In this document: piece after piece, positions 33,786 to 44,906 of the stretch
How the letters are laid out: every line of letters starts with the position of its first letter
How positions within the stretch are numbered: position 1 is the first letter of the stretch
DNA from: Mantis religiosa
Taxonomy: Eukaryota; Arthropoda; Insecta; Mantodea; Mantidae
Assembly (NCBI GenBank): GCA_030765055.1
Contig: CM060953.1
Span: 185,961,268-186,025,267, forward strand
DNA length: 64,000 nucleotides
Direction: 5' to 3'
Notes under the pieces: generated by a model
What the model was told of the DNA's origin: nothing
What the model saw: the letters and a program-made list of their open reading frames with translations, nothing else
Database searches by the model: none
Program-made: the position numbers and the translations under genes

Positions 33786-35859
33786 GGAGCAACCCTACAT
33801 ATCTACATTTTCTTGCAGAAAAGGAACAAGATTTACGATTATGATGATTATGGTGACAATAGTGATGACTAACGAGTTCAAATGGGCAAACTGTGATTTT
33901 TCAAGTAGGTTCGCATACAATACCAGATAAGAAGAAGCCAAATGGTTCACACCCTTTTCTATCCCTTACCACTTCACTTTTATTCCTGATGGTTCTAAAC
34001 CATTCACATATAAATTATATTATATCTAACTTAGCTAACTTACTAACGAAATATTTCCCCAAAATAGATATCATAAAATTTTAAACAACTTTTATAGCTA
34101 CTTTTTAATCATGGGATAAAACTGAATTTTGTAATAATAAGTTCAGCAGTTTTGGTTCCTAGAGATACCAGATTCCAAATAACTGTCGCAAAACAAAGTC
34201 AAGTAATTCACAAATTATTACGTTTTCCCTATCTCCTGACAAAGTTACTTTTTGGCACTTACATCATATTGCATGTGAACTCTTCAAATGTTTAATGTTT
34301 ACTCATAGCCAGCTCTACTTGACGTTGGGCTCTTCTGCATTAATTCGTAATTCTTCTCTCGTTATGAATACAAGATGATGCAAATTCTTTTCGCCTTTCA
34401 ACCATACAACATTCTGCTATATATGTAGTGTTCATATATTGTTAATAAGAAACTACGTTTGTATTTTTAAACTTTCGTTTTTGAATTAGGATTTTTATTG
34501 TTTCCAGCTAGTTAAAATGTCTTTCGAATAATTCAGGAGGTCTTCAAATCGTTATTTTCATTAAAATCTTGAAATCCAATACTTCGGTAACTGATAAAGT
34601 TACAAATAAGGATATTTGATACAAATCGTATGTATAATACACTTTAAATTGAGCCTTCGCCTTTGGATCCTCATTTTAAACTGAAGAATGTATCATTATG
34701 AGTGAACAGTGTAGTTGAAGGAAGCACACGATCGTCTAATAAGACCATTACCAGCAGCTGGTCTGGGCACTGATCTCAGTAATTATTTCACCATCCGGTG
34801 GCCTATAGCCGATCATTAAGCATTACTGATCTCCCCTTTCGAGGAAGAAATTACCGCTCTATTAGCATATCCTTTAACACGTTTACGTCAACATAACTCT
34901 GGCCAGAGATTGGTTAGTATTTCCGCCTGTCTTACTGCAGGCCAATCTTAAATACTTTTATACTAACGTTTGTAGTCTCACAAACACTCGAGAACGGTTG
35001 AACAGATTTCCTAGTCTTGGTTCTGAAATATTTGTATAAGTCCAATATAAAATTACATACACAAACTCTTAAGAAACACATACATCTTCTTTTATTTTCG
35101 ATAAACAAAGGCATTAAAAAGTAGAAAGATATTCCACTTCTTTCCAAAGCCTTCAAAGATATTTCACTAACCATATTTTATTAAATAACGTTTATCATTT
35201 TTTATCAAGACTGGCATTTTTATGTAGTATGATGGTAATACCTTTCGAAGATTAGACACAAAATAAATTTCTGAACGCACTATAACACTATAAAGGGATG
35301 CAGCACCGAAAACCGCTAATCTAGCAATTTTCAACCAATCTTGCTGGAATTTTTACCACTCAGTTCCAATGGATAGTGGACACAGAATACAAGATTTGGT
35401 TTTTTATATCTTCAATAGTTTTTGGGTATTTACTTTGTTAATTTCAAAATTTGGGCAAAATTCAAACCGCTCCAAGTGATGAAAATTTTCAAAATTATAA
35501 TTTTTCTATTTCTAAAAATATTCAGATGCTTATGTAAAAAAATCTATCTTATGAATTTGTTATACTGCCTTTAGTTCCAGCGGAAACAAATAGGTATGGA
35601 GCAAACAAAAAAGCCAAAAATGATTAAGCCTTTGACTTTTTATATCAATAACTTTAAAAATATAATTAATATTAAAAATTCATATGATAGAAACCTTTGT
35701 TTGCTTTCTAACCACGTGTGTTGAAAATTTGAGAGGGACTGAATCAAAACTGCATCGTGTGGAACATTTTGAATGACGAAAAATGTTGAAAAAACTATAA
35801 CTGAGTAAATCAAATTTTAAAATCCAAAACATTTTCCTTCTCAGCTACATGCCTTGAAG
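33786..35859. other. No gene recognised
   Basis: AT-rich noncoding DNA. The right part (about 35290-35860) lies downstream of the Mutator-like fragment and may be its 3' flank; no terminal repeat could be fixed. Confidence 0.35.
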
Positions 35860-36287
35860 CAGAATAAAATCCTCCAGATATATAAGTTGGACCCTCCTGC
35901 CACTTCCTTCTCTCTTCTGCGGCAGTTTTCTTCAAGTTCACTTTCCTTCTGGATGTTTTAGAAGTAACCTTCGCAGAAATTGCTGAATGAAGTAAGCGTA
36001 AGTGGTCCTTCCCTTGGCTAATTTTTAGGGATACTGGTGAAAACTGTATCCATTATGTCTGACTGCAGCTTGAGTGAGGCAGAACAAGCAAAATTGAATT
36101 CCCTGATGGTTGATGTCACAGCAACCTGAAGTCTCTTCTTTGAAACAAATATTTCTTTTGGGCAATTATGCCATATCGTGTTATGTAAACTTTCATTTGC
36201 ATTTTGTGTCTTACCCAAAGGACATCTCCTTAGGATGGTACACAGGAATTTTTTTCCTACCACATCAGGCCTCAAGTATGTTTCCAT
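35860..36287 (-). pseudogene. C-terminal remnant of a Mutator-like transposase
   Basis: The frame 36287-36018 encodes TYLRPDVVGKKFLCTILRRC, PLGKTQNANESLHNTIWHNC and PKEIFVSKKRLQVAVTS. The NANESLHN-IW-CPK-F-K block is, as I remember the family, typical of insect Mutator-like transposases. After a stop, another frame encodes a lysine-rich stretch and EGPTYISGGF, resembling the family's C-terminal tyrosine-glycine-phenylalanine ending. The N-terminal and catalytic regions are missing. Assignment is from recalled family patterns and should be treated as moderate. Confidence 0.55.
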
Positions 36288-36372
36288 TGTTGTGTTATGT
36301 TTAGGTGTTTCTTCCTATGTATCGTTTAGCCTATTTATGATCCTAACAATGTACACAGTCAACAAAAGGTCA

Positions 36373-36717
36373 GTTATACAAATAAAATATTTAGTGATTA
36401 TTTTCCATTTATCTTAAGAAGTTGATGACAATACTTCTATCTTCTCTAATTGAAATAATTTCGTGGACATTTTCCCACATCTTCAGTCAAACACACTTCG
36501 TTGTCAAGGATACCCTGGATTTACGTATTTGCGTATTACCAATATCTGAAGACGAAACAAGCCTAAAAACAGAATCAATTGCCGGTGCGTCAAAATTCAT
36601 TACGCGATTTTTTTTTTCTAAATAAATATTTTCCCCAAACTATTAAATATATGGGAACATTTAATTGTTTTAATAATTTAACTTCGGGATTTATTTAATG
36701 GTTAAATGACCAAAAAT
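36373..36717. repeat. Left arm of a ~1.07-kb inverted repeat (hairpin)
   Basis: The arm runs from TTATACAAATAAAATATTTA to GGTTAAATGACCAAAAA and is matched in reverse by 37035-37440. Identity is high by eye; differences are scattered substitutions plus one insertion in the right arm. Confidence 0.92.
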
Positions 36718-36734
36718 GATCTGCCATGGCCGAT

Positions 36735-37016
36735 TCATTTTTTATTTTTTATTTTTTTTTATTTGTTCCATTTATACCCCGCCTTTAACTACAATGGTCA
36801 TATCGGCGGCTGTTCTCCTTTGGAACACGTCGTATACGTTAGGTTTTAATCAATAGATCACGCACACATTCACACTCTCATTCATACTTCCAGACTCTGG
36901 GGAAGATGAGGAATTATCTTGGTTGGAGAAAAATCCCCACCCCCACGCCTGGAATCGAACCCGGAACCTCTAGCACGACAGGCAGGTGCTCTACCGACTG
37001 AGCTACGAGGCCAGCC
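36735..37016 (-). mobile_element. SINE4 (tRNA-derived) in the hairpin loop
   Basis: The minus strand reads TCGTAGCTCAGTCGGTAGAG (A box), TGCCTGTCGTGCTAGAGG (anticodon-like arm) and GGTTCGATTCCAGG (B box), followed by a body and an A-rich tail at about 36740. It occupies the centre of the palindrome, so it either inserted into the loop or formed the spacer. It is not a functional tRNA because the acceptor stem is not closed. Confidence 0.8.
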
Positions 37017-37034
37017 ATTTTTATTTGTTTATTA

Positions 37035-37440
37035 TTTTTTGGTCATTTAACCATGAAATAAATCCCGAAGTTAAATTGTTAAAACAATTAAATGTTCCTA
37101 TATATTTAATAGTTTGGGAAAAATATTTATTTAAAAAAATAAAAATCGCGTAATGAATTTTGACACACCGGCAATTGATTCTGTTTTTAGGTCTGTTTTG
37201 TCTTCAGATGTTGGGGTGAGTGTGTGGTGTTTTAGGGCCCGTCGACAATAAGGTCATTTGGGCCATTCAGATGTTGGTAATACGTAAATACGTAAATACA
37301 TGGTATCATTGACAATGAAGTGTGTTTGTAGATGTGGGCAAATGTCCACGAAATTATTTCAATTAGAGAAGATAGAAGTATTGCCATCAACTTCTTAAGA
37401 TAAGTGGAAAATAATTACTAAATATTTTATTTGTATAATA
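37035..37440. repeat. Right arm of the ~1.07-kb inverted repeat, with a 63-bp insertion
   Basis: Reverse complement of 36373-36717. At 37215-37277 it has 63 extra bases, bounded by CAGATGTTGG at 37205-37214 and 37268-37277, which look like a duplication of the insertion site. A short TACGTAAA duplication follows. Confidence 0.9.
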
Positions 37441-40400
37441 TTTATTATTCCACTGTAACTAGCTTCATTTTCTATGTAAAAGGTAAGTTGTTTCAAATAA
37501 TGCTTTATCTACAACATATATAACAGTTATATGCACGCTTTGATGTGTAACTACCTAAATAAATGTTAAATTTTACACTAAAACTCATCAATTATATATA
37601 AACAGAATGTAGTTTAACGAGACTACAAGAAAATCACGACCAAGTTAGAAACTCACAAAAAAGCAAAATATAAACATTATATTTGCAGCCAGTGTTTTGT
37701 TTCCATGGTGCCACATATTGCAAGAAATAACCATCATACCAACACAAAATTCTACGAGCAACTTTGCCCGCTAATTTCAAATGTATTAATTTAGTACATT
37801 CAATCGAACTCAAATGACAGAATTCTGTGTATCCAAGGACCGGCATGCACATACTCACTAGCATTTAAACTGTCATGTGAAGGTATTTAAATACCTGAAA
37901 CTCATAAACTTAGTTGGATTGTACTATAAGGTTCAAAGTACTTTATTAGCTCAAAAACAAAAAAATTATTCTTTCCCATATTCGTAGCCAATTTCGGTGC
38001 TACATTCCCTTAAATCAACATATTGAAAGGATGGAACACGAAGATTTTCGGAAGAATCCTTCCCCATAAACTACCACTTCGAAATTCTTCTTAAGAATGA
38101 ATAATTTGTACGTTTACTAAAGTACCACATGCTTAAGGTATTTACAGGAAAACTGAAATTATGTATCGAATTCTCTGCGAATAATCTCTAAACTCTGGAT
38201 ATCTGTGTGCCCTACCTGTTATTTATGTGCTAAAAACACTTTTCACTTAAATATAGTTAACAGTACATAACCTCAACACGTGTCAAGGCCTTCTAATCTA
38301 TCTCTCGTATAATGTAGGCCGAAAATACTGCAGGGATTACAACAACATCCAATATTACTGAAATAGAATTATTAATTCCTAATTCCCATGTTGGAGGCAG
38401 CAGTTCTGTGAATAACCGTTCCCAAGCGGATATTCTGACGCTGCTAGATTATTTTGTCACGTATTTAAGCCCAGGTGTGATGTCCAGCAATACAAACTTT
38501 TATGTGAAACTGTTCCAGTCAATTAACATGCGCGTAACACTGGTAATTTTAACTTAAAAGGTATTTACCGCTTACATAGGGAAAATGAACGGTATAGAGA
38601 ATGAAATAAAAGTGCCATAGACTAACGAGAGGTGTATAAATAGGTTTTATATATGGAGAAAGAAAAGCTAGTAAAATAAAAACAGGCAAAATCAACCTAA
38701 ATGTAAAAATCATATAACTTTTTCTACTGGATCTTGTGGAAACTTTCCTACGAATAATTTTCTTCTATCACTTCGCTTAAATCAAGATAAAATTGGAATC
38801 AAGATAAAAATTAGATAGATTAATCTATAGATTAATCCAAATATTATCTGCTCGAAAATTAGGTGTAAGGCGTAGATTGGACTGCGATGCCTGAGGAACA
38901 GTTTGATATAATTTGTTAGCAGTTTGAAATGGATGGGAGTGTTTCTAATGATAAAGCAAACTACTAGCACTACCGCTATAACTAAATGATTTCCAAAAAA
39001 TTTTACAAAATACTTTTTCTTCTGCCAGACAGTTTACCAGATTCATTTAGCTTAAAGCCAAAATGTACACCTAGTTTCCCTCGCAAATTTGCGTATGCTA
39101 TAATTTTAATTCTACTCAGCACAAAACATCTTCCCTCATTTTAACTTTTAAATACAAAACGTTCACTCACTGTCACGAACACAGAAACGTTAATGGCTTA
39201 CTGCAATTTACAGCAAAGTTGCAGCACCACCATGAGCCCTGAGAAGAGGGATCAGTCCTTGTTTCCATAGCTGCGTGAGCGAATTTGTTCGGTTCAAGGT
39301 TGTACAGCACAGTTTATGCTAGCAAGCAGTAAATAATCAGTTGTATACGATATGTTGCCACATACAAGCTGTAAGGAAAGAAATCTCTCTGTCAGCATTT
39401 GTATGTAGTTATGTACCTCTTAGAATATTTCACAATAGAAGTGTTATTTAGACTCTCTGGATGTCCAGAGTGATTTCTTTTAGCTATCAGGAGTTATATT
39501 ATCTCAAAATTAAAAGAACATTACATGTCTAGTGAAAGCTTGATGCATTGATGCTTAGTCACTTCCTGTCATTGCCATGTATATGATGCATATGGCAGTG
39601 GGTATTTGGTCTCAAAGGGCACTCGCCCACGTAAGATTACTCACTAGAGGTAGGACGTTAGATGCGCTTATAAAACCCCATACAAATTAAGGCAAGTTTT
39701 CAATTCGGATCTTATCAGACAGTTCTGAGTAGTTCAATGTCGAAACGTCAACCTCCACGTCAAACCCAGGCCCGTGGCAGTAAGGTATCGCTACATCTAT
39801 CCAGATAATATGTAAACAATTATTATGTTATAATGTTAGTTAACTAGAGTTTGCTAACGATGGAACCATTGTAATCCACTTAAATAAAGTAAAGGTATGT
39901 TATTTTTATGTTATAATTGCGAGTTGCTTTGCCCCTGACCCTACGTTCCCCTCGTGACGTTTCCTAAAACACCCCCAACGTCACAATATGTCAAATTAGG
40001 CTTAAGCGACAGAAAATATCATTTAAAAGATGGTCTTTATATGATGACTTTGGAAGTATGTTTTCTTTGTTTAGCCAAGAGGACTGGATTGGAGTATTTT
40101 ACGGAGGGGTTCCGGCGGGGAGACTCCAAACTCGGGCTATTGCACCAATGCCCCAAGTGCAGGCAGCTCCGGGAGGAACGATGAGGTAGAGTAGATAGGA
40201 AACAGAAGGCTCCCGTCTCAAGAAGCCACGAACGTGCGGAGGGCAGGTTCCCTACATTTTACTAGATGGAAACTCCCAGGCAAGCTACGACAACGGACAT
40301 CCCACCCTTTGGAAACAGCCCCACCACGAGACCAGGTTCGGAGACCGAAGGAGGAAGTCTGTACTCAGATGACTGCCATGGAACGCCGAGACACCCCCCC

Positions 40401-41713
40401 CCCCCCGACACTTCTACCTGAAAGAAACCATCAGAGGAAAGATATGATGGTTTTACGGTTACAGCAAAATCAACCACAGGCCCGTAGAGAGCGGGGACAA
40501 AGTAAAGCCAAAGAAACAGACAGCGAAGTGATTCCAGCGTCAGGCAGATGTTTCAAGTGGGCAAATCTAAAATATGACAAATGAATAAAATCAGGAACTG
40601 GAGCAAAGGAATGCAAGACTACCCCAGCATTCAATTAGAGTCAAGAAAAATCCAAGTAGGAGTGTTCGATCGAAGGAAAATATATGCGTGAGTTTCCGAA
40701 TATGGGTCACAGACGTTATCGTCAGAACTACACTGCTCAATTATGTGCATGTACTAGAAATGATAAACAAAAGAAGACCTAGTTAACAAGTGTATCACTA
40801 AACGGAAGGAAGAGGATAGGTTTACAGGAAGGCCACAGGAAAATGGGACAAGGTCACCATGTACTGCACAATGGACAGGAAATGTGCCCGGCCATTATCA
40901 TCACTACCGCCATTCATTATCGTAACCTGATGTTACATCTAATGAGAATGACTATCTCGTAACAAATGAACCTACACTCACTGTTTCTATGATTATCCCA
41001 GACGTGTTTTCAAAATACAGAAGGACTATGCAATTTCTGTCTGCAAAATGAGAGATGCTGTCAACAACGGGAGAGAAACAACTGCAGGTTGACTGTTTCC
41101 TACAGTACCGTAATAATAGAATAGAACTGTTTTGATTTCAAGATATACACACATAATTTTAAATGTATAACGAAATGAAAATGAAAAGCTCGTAAATTCC
41201 TTGAGGGCAATGAATTCCTGCTCCTCAAGGAGTAGCAGTTGGGAAGCTCATTAAGGTCGCAACTCCGAAGAGCCTTGTACAGTTACTGCGCTCCAGTCAC
41301 GGCATACTTTGATGTCCTTAGGACTTTCATTGTTTACTTAAGTGTATTAATCGTTTATTTATTTATTAATTGATAACAAAGTAATTATTTCTCCGGATGA
41401 GTGATAACTACGCCATGAAAAACATAGACTTTATATTAACAAATTGAGAAGCTTGAACAGTAAGTAGCATGTCTTGCATTGCATCACATTGATACTGGTT
41501 TGTTTTAACTTGCTGCTCGCTCCCTTTACACTGCTGACCATAGCAACTTGCGGTATAGTTACTTGTGCAGCCGAGCCCCTCCCGAATGGAAGTTGTTCGG
41601 ATTGGGTTGGACTCGAGGGTTCAGTGTTTCCCGATCGGGTATCTCCGGCCAGGCCTCGGCCGCCAGGAGGGGGTAGATGGTTGCCTAAAATGTCCCGGGT
41701 ACTAGACTGCAGA
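37441..41713. other. No gene recognised over about 4.3 kb
   Basis: Long unique AT-rich tract. Short ORFs at 37634-37864, 39954-40184 and 40234-40584 show no recognised motif; the last spans a run of 13 C at about 40391. No terminal repeats or SINE boxes were found. Confidence 0.4.
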
Positions 41714-41992
41714 TTACCAGGCGGCCCCACAGAAGTTATTCGGTAGTCTTGTCTTCCCTGCGGGGTTGACGCGCGTAAGTGGCCTATCCACTTCCATCCC
41801 GTATCGACGGTTTTTAGACTCAAGGTATTGACCTACGGAAAGAACCCTGAAGTCCTCCTTCGTCTCCCGGGTGATAGAGGCCGGAGTCTTCGGTCTCTCG
41901 AATAGACTTCGCCCTGAAGTGGAAAGAAAAGGTTCCTTGGCAAGCATGTGGCACAACGATGGTTCCAACATTTCAACAATGGAGACGAACAA
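41714..41992 (-). pseudogene. Unknown repeated coding-like fragment, copy 1
   Basis: A 92-codon frame containing ERPKTPASITRETKEDF and RVLSVGQYLESKNRRYGMEV. The block PKTPASI...LS..QYLESK is shared in translation with 53497-53602 on the plus strand, while the DNA has diverged. Conservation of the amino-acid frame suggests a transposable-element protein or a host duplicate. I do not recognise the family. The rest of the ORF is not shared. Confidence 0.4.
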
Positions 41993-42120
41993 TGGACACT
42001 AAAGATTTACCACGTTGTGGAAGACCTAAAGTATGGAATGTTGAGGACACACGTCAAGTTTGCGACAAAATTTGCAAAAACGTACCCGAAAGCTTTCAGA
42101 AGAACCTGGTTCATCCAAAG
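41945..42120 (+). pseudogene. Mariner-type DNA-binding domain remnant
   Basis: The first frame reads AQRWFQHFNNGDEQW; a shift then gives KDLPRCGRPKVWNVEDTRQV. Together these resemble the WF-RF-NG-(D/E)-PR-GRP segment following the first helix-turn-helix of mariner transposases. Nothing of the catalytic core follows. Confidence 0.5.
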
Positions 42121-42451
42121 ATAGTATACCTCTTTAGTCAGTGTCAAAGTTTGGTTGCATAGAGATGGAGTTAAAATTAAAGTGAGAAAGAGAGAGAAGG
42201 AGAGTGGGGAGGGAAAAAAGAAATAATGTAAATAATTCAATTTTTCAAAAAAGCTTCCTTACCAATATCTCATACAACAAAGACAAAGAGGAGAAATGGG
42301 GTGAGTTGAAGCAAAAATAGCAACAAACCAGGAGTTCAATTTTTACAAATTGAATACTCGGACAGTTGAAGGTTACTCTTCAGTGTAAAACTACACATTC
42401 CGTCCTAACAGAGAGGATTTTGCGTGTACTTAGATAGCAAATCCAAGCAAT

Positions 42452-42541
42452 ATGGAGCGTTATACGAACGTCGAAATGACGGACATGGTTTTGATGGATA
42501 GAAGAGCTGAAGGGAGTTCAACGAACGCACGATTAATTTAG
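42452..42541 (+). pseudogene. Possible N-terminus of a Tc1/mariner-superfamily transposase
   Basis: From an ATG: MERYTNVEMTDMVLMD followed by SSTNARL. This resembles the start of the HTH-type transposases represented at 53.6 kb (E-DM-...-NARAA pattern). Very short, so tentative. Confidence 0.25.
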
Positions 42542-43204
42542 TTTCATTAAAAATATAAATAGTAAAAATAGGTACATCAATGATAATATTTATTTGTTTA
42601 AATTCAGAGCATTTGGTTAGGATCTTAATTGTACAATACTTTCAATCACTAACTGTAAATATCAATAGCTTCATTTACAGTTACAAATGCTTTATTTAGT
42701 ATTATCAAACAGGTGAAATAAAATGTTCGTCTCAGTGCATAAGGCAATTACTTTTTGTTAATTTATCTACAATTCGTTGATGTCATTTTCTGTTCTGTTT
42801 ATCATTTAATGCTTCTATCTTCAACCTCATTAACATTAACTTCCCTCTAAAAGGTATAAGTTGCATATGTCCACCAGCTTATTTGCCGTCATGGACTGCT
42901 ATTACGGAATTTTGGAACACGTTTAACACTCATAAGCAATAATTAACCAATAGCTTCTCTATTGCGGCTTCATAAGCCGAAGAAATTCTTAATAGTAGCA
43001 AGCAACTGTGGAATATGCCAGCCACGGCGTGTGACGTATACCTGCGAACTCCGACAGCGTGAGGCACGTGTCGTTGTTCCTGTCACTGCCTAAACCACAC
43101 TCACTCTGGAGCATTTTTATTCGGCTCTATTGGCGGTAAAAACTATCTATATGTGTCATACAGAAGCTGAGTAGCTACTTCTATATAAAAGTAAGACCTG
43201 AAGC
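42542..43204. other. No gene recognised
   Basis: Nothing supported. Confidence 0.4.
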
Positions 43205-43292
43205 TTTCCTGGCGACGAATATGCTAATTAGATATCGAACTTTCGAGAATGTGCAGCGCTCCCATCATCAGGATGTTTATAAAATGTTATAA
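43205..43292 (-). repeat. Inverted terminal copy of the Penelope-like element with hammerhead-like motif
   Basis: On the minus strand: CTGATGA (43271-43265), stem II GGGAG...TTCTC, GAAA, and further on TTCGTCGCC with a potential GTC cleavage triplet. It mirrors 44800-44865. Confidence 0.7.
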
Positions 43293-43303
43293 CCACAAAT
43301 CAG

Positions 43304-43605
43304 ATAAACCTACCGTTACAGCCTGCATCCCGTTTACCGGTAATCTATCCGGACGAATCAGCAGAATTCTCGCCAAACATAACATCAGGACCATCCACAA
43401 GCCACCTCCGAAGATTAAACATCTGTTGAGACCGGTGACAGAAAAACTGGATTTCCAAGTTCCTGGAGTGTACCGCACTCCCTGTGAATGTGGGACACCG
43501 TATATAGGACAAACCGGAAGGACCATCACTACCAGAATAATCGAACATGAACGGAGCATTCGTTTAATGCAACCTGAGAAGTCTGGACTGGCAGAGCAGT
43601 GTTTT
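43304..43605 (+). pseudogene. Penelope-like C-terminal region with GIY-YIG domain (interrupted)
   Basis: A clean frame encodes NLSGRISRILAKHNIRTIHK, PPPKIKHLLRPVTEKLDF, then QVPGVYRTPCECGTPYIGQT (GIY-YIG motif with CxC) and GRTITTRIIEHERSIRLMQP. It stops being homologous exactly at the insertion point within CFDND. After the insertion, 44174-44268 continues with DNDYRTHFRETTILAKCNS and a stop. In the family this domain cuts the target DNA. The reverse transcriptase proper is missing. Confidence 0.85.
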
Positions 43606-43850
43606 TCAGGTTTCAGGTTTTTATTTTCTGTTTTATGGCCTGGTGCCGGTACAAAGGGGCCCGGATTACAGGCTAAAATTATCATTGAGGTTATATTTTG
43701 GGAATTAAATGCTTATTGTCTACGTGGGTATATATAAAACCCGTACGGTGTCCTTTCTTATCCCACCGAGAACAGTTTTATTAAGTTAGTGTCTTTCAGT
43801 GTCCTTTTTTTGTTATGTACAATATTTACACGCGCTTATTTTGCACTTTT

Positions 43851-43904
<54 letters not shown>

Positions 43905-44173
43905 CACTATTTACACTGCTCCGTGCGGCAGCGTGCTGCTGTCTCCTGGGCTGCTTTGGCGGCGGCCTCTGCATATGGTGAAAGGTCTGGGCCGGAAGGA
44001 CTTGGGCGCACATTGTGGTGTAACGGTGGCATTAGAATATGTTTATGCGTGCATGCTTACGGTGTTTTGGTTCACCTTTCCCAATGTTGTTAATTTTTGG
44101 ACTGATGTTGCCGTATGTGCGCCCAGATGGAAGAGGCTCGTTTTATTACGGCCTCGGGGATGTAGGGGAAGAT
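43606..44173. mobile_element. 568-bp insertion of unknown type carrying a (CA)n tract
   Basis: Bounded by TGTTTT at 43600-43605 and 44174-44179; the uninterrupted copy at 33.5 kb has a single one, so boundaries are firm. Inside are a TATATAAAA stretch near 43730, CA repeats at 43854-43902, and no recognisable protein. A retroposed sequence is likely from the short target duplication, but no A-box/B-box or known tail is seen. Confidence 0.65.
43854..43902. repeat. (CA)n microsatellite, about 24 units
   Basis: Uninterrupted AC dinucleotide run of about 49 bases. Confidence 0.95.
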
Positions 44174-44517
44174 TGTTTTGATAACGACTATAGAACCCAT
44201 TTTCGGGAGACGACCATTTTGGCAAAATGCAACAGTTACTGGGAGCAGAGAATTACGGAGGCTTAATCGTGATGCTGGAATTCAGTTTAGCTCCTCTTGG
44301 AAACCGGCCTTTAAAATAGAAATCCGTCGATTTAAGAAGCAAATATCAATACAGCTTGATAATCAAGTTAAGTAGTTACGTTTCTTTGACACAATTTTCT
44401 ATACTCCCGCCATCTCCTGACCTGTCATTCAATTTACTGAAAGCAGTCTTTTGTTCAGTAATGCGAATTTTGATAGTGTTTTGTCTTTGTTTATATTGGT
44501 GTTATATCCAGTGTTTC

Positions 44518-44766
44518 GCCCCCCTCGGTAGCGTAGATGGCAGCGTGTCTGCCTCACGTTCAAGAGGTCCCGAGTTCGAATTTCGGTCAGAGTGAGTTAT
44601 GGATAAGGTTTCTTTCCGAGGTTTTCCCTTATTCCGAAAGATGAATGTCGGGTAACTCTAAGCTCCATGGACCTCGGACTCATTTGAGCATCATTTCACC
44701 CATTTCATTTAACGTCCGATATGACTTAATGTTGGAGGACGTAAACTTACAGAAAAAAAGAAAAAA
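44518..44766 (+). mobile_element. SINE1, best-defined copy (249 bp)
   Basis: Flanked by a perfect 14-bp duplication ATATCCAGTGTTTC at 44504-44517 and 44767-44780. The head reads CCTCGGTAGCGTAGATGGCA and CCGAGTTCGAATTTCGG, the body TAACTCTAAGCTCCATGG, ACGTCCGATATGACTTAATG and the end GGAGGACGTAAACTTAC plus an A-rich tail. This copy defines the full SINE1 length and shows that the satellite unit corresponds to its central and 3' body. The anticodon region TGCCTCACG hints at a tRNA-Val-like ancestor (inference). Confidence 0.95.
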
Positions 44767-44799
44767 ATATCCAGTGTTTCATTTATGGTTAAAACATTT

Positions 44800-44865
44800 T
44801 ATAAATATCCTGATGATGGGAGCGATGCACACTCCCGAAACGTTTATATCTAATCGTCTTTTCAC
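44800..44865 (+). ncRNA. Hammerhead-ribozyme-like motif of a Penelope-like element
   Basis: CTGATGA (44810-44816), stem II GGGAG (44818-44822) with CTCCC (44832-44836), then GAAACG and a loop closed by CGTC (44855-44858). The ACG/CGT pairing forms a short stem III and GTC is a valid cleavage triplet. Stem I pairing is not obvious by eye. Hammerheads are established in Penelope-like terminal repeats; activity here is unproven. Confidence 0.6.
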
Positions 44866-44906
44866 CTGGCTTGTTGCCCGAGAAGAAACTGAGCATACTT
44901 CTATAT

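Larger units (their letters stand above)
43205..44875 (+). mobile_element. Penelope-like retroelement with inverted terminal copy and two nested insertions
   Basis: From left to right: an inverted copy of the 3' terminus (43205-43292), linker and GIY-YIG coding (about 43304-43605), a 568-bp insertion (43606-44173), the rest of the coding end (44174-44268), 3' noncoding, a SINE1 insertion (44518-44766), and the 3' terminus with a hammerhead-like motif. Inverted terminal repeats and 5' truncation are known habits of Penelope-like elements. The second copy is at 33005-33785. Confidence 0.85.

Noticed and set aside
36930..37010. Near-complete tRNA-like sequence on the minus strand
   Set aside because: A and B boxes are good, but the acceptor stem does not close and a SINE body with an A-rich tail follows, so it is a SINE head and not a tRNA gene.
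40234..40584. 116-codon ORF rich in Pro and charged residues
   Set aside because: It spans a homopolymer C tract, lacks homology I can recognise, and has no supporting splice or promoter signals.
43789..44181. 130-codon ORF containing a poly-Thr/His stretch
   Set aside because: It is read through the CA microsatellite inside the 568-bp insertion; all three frames are open there.
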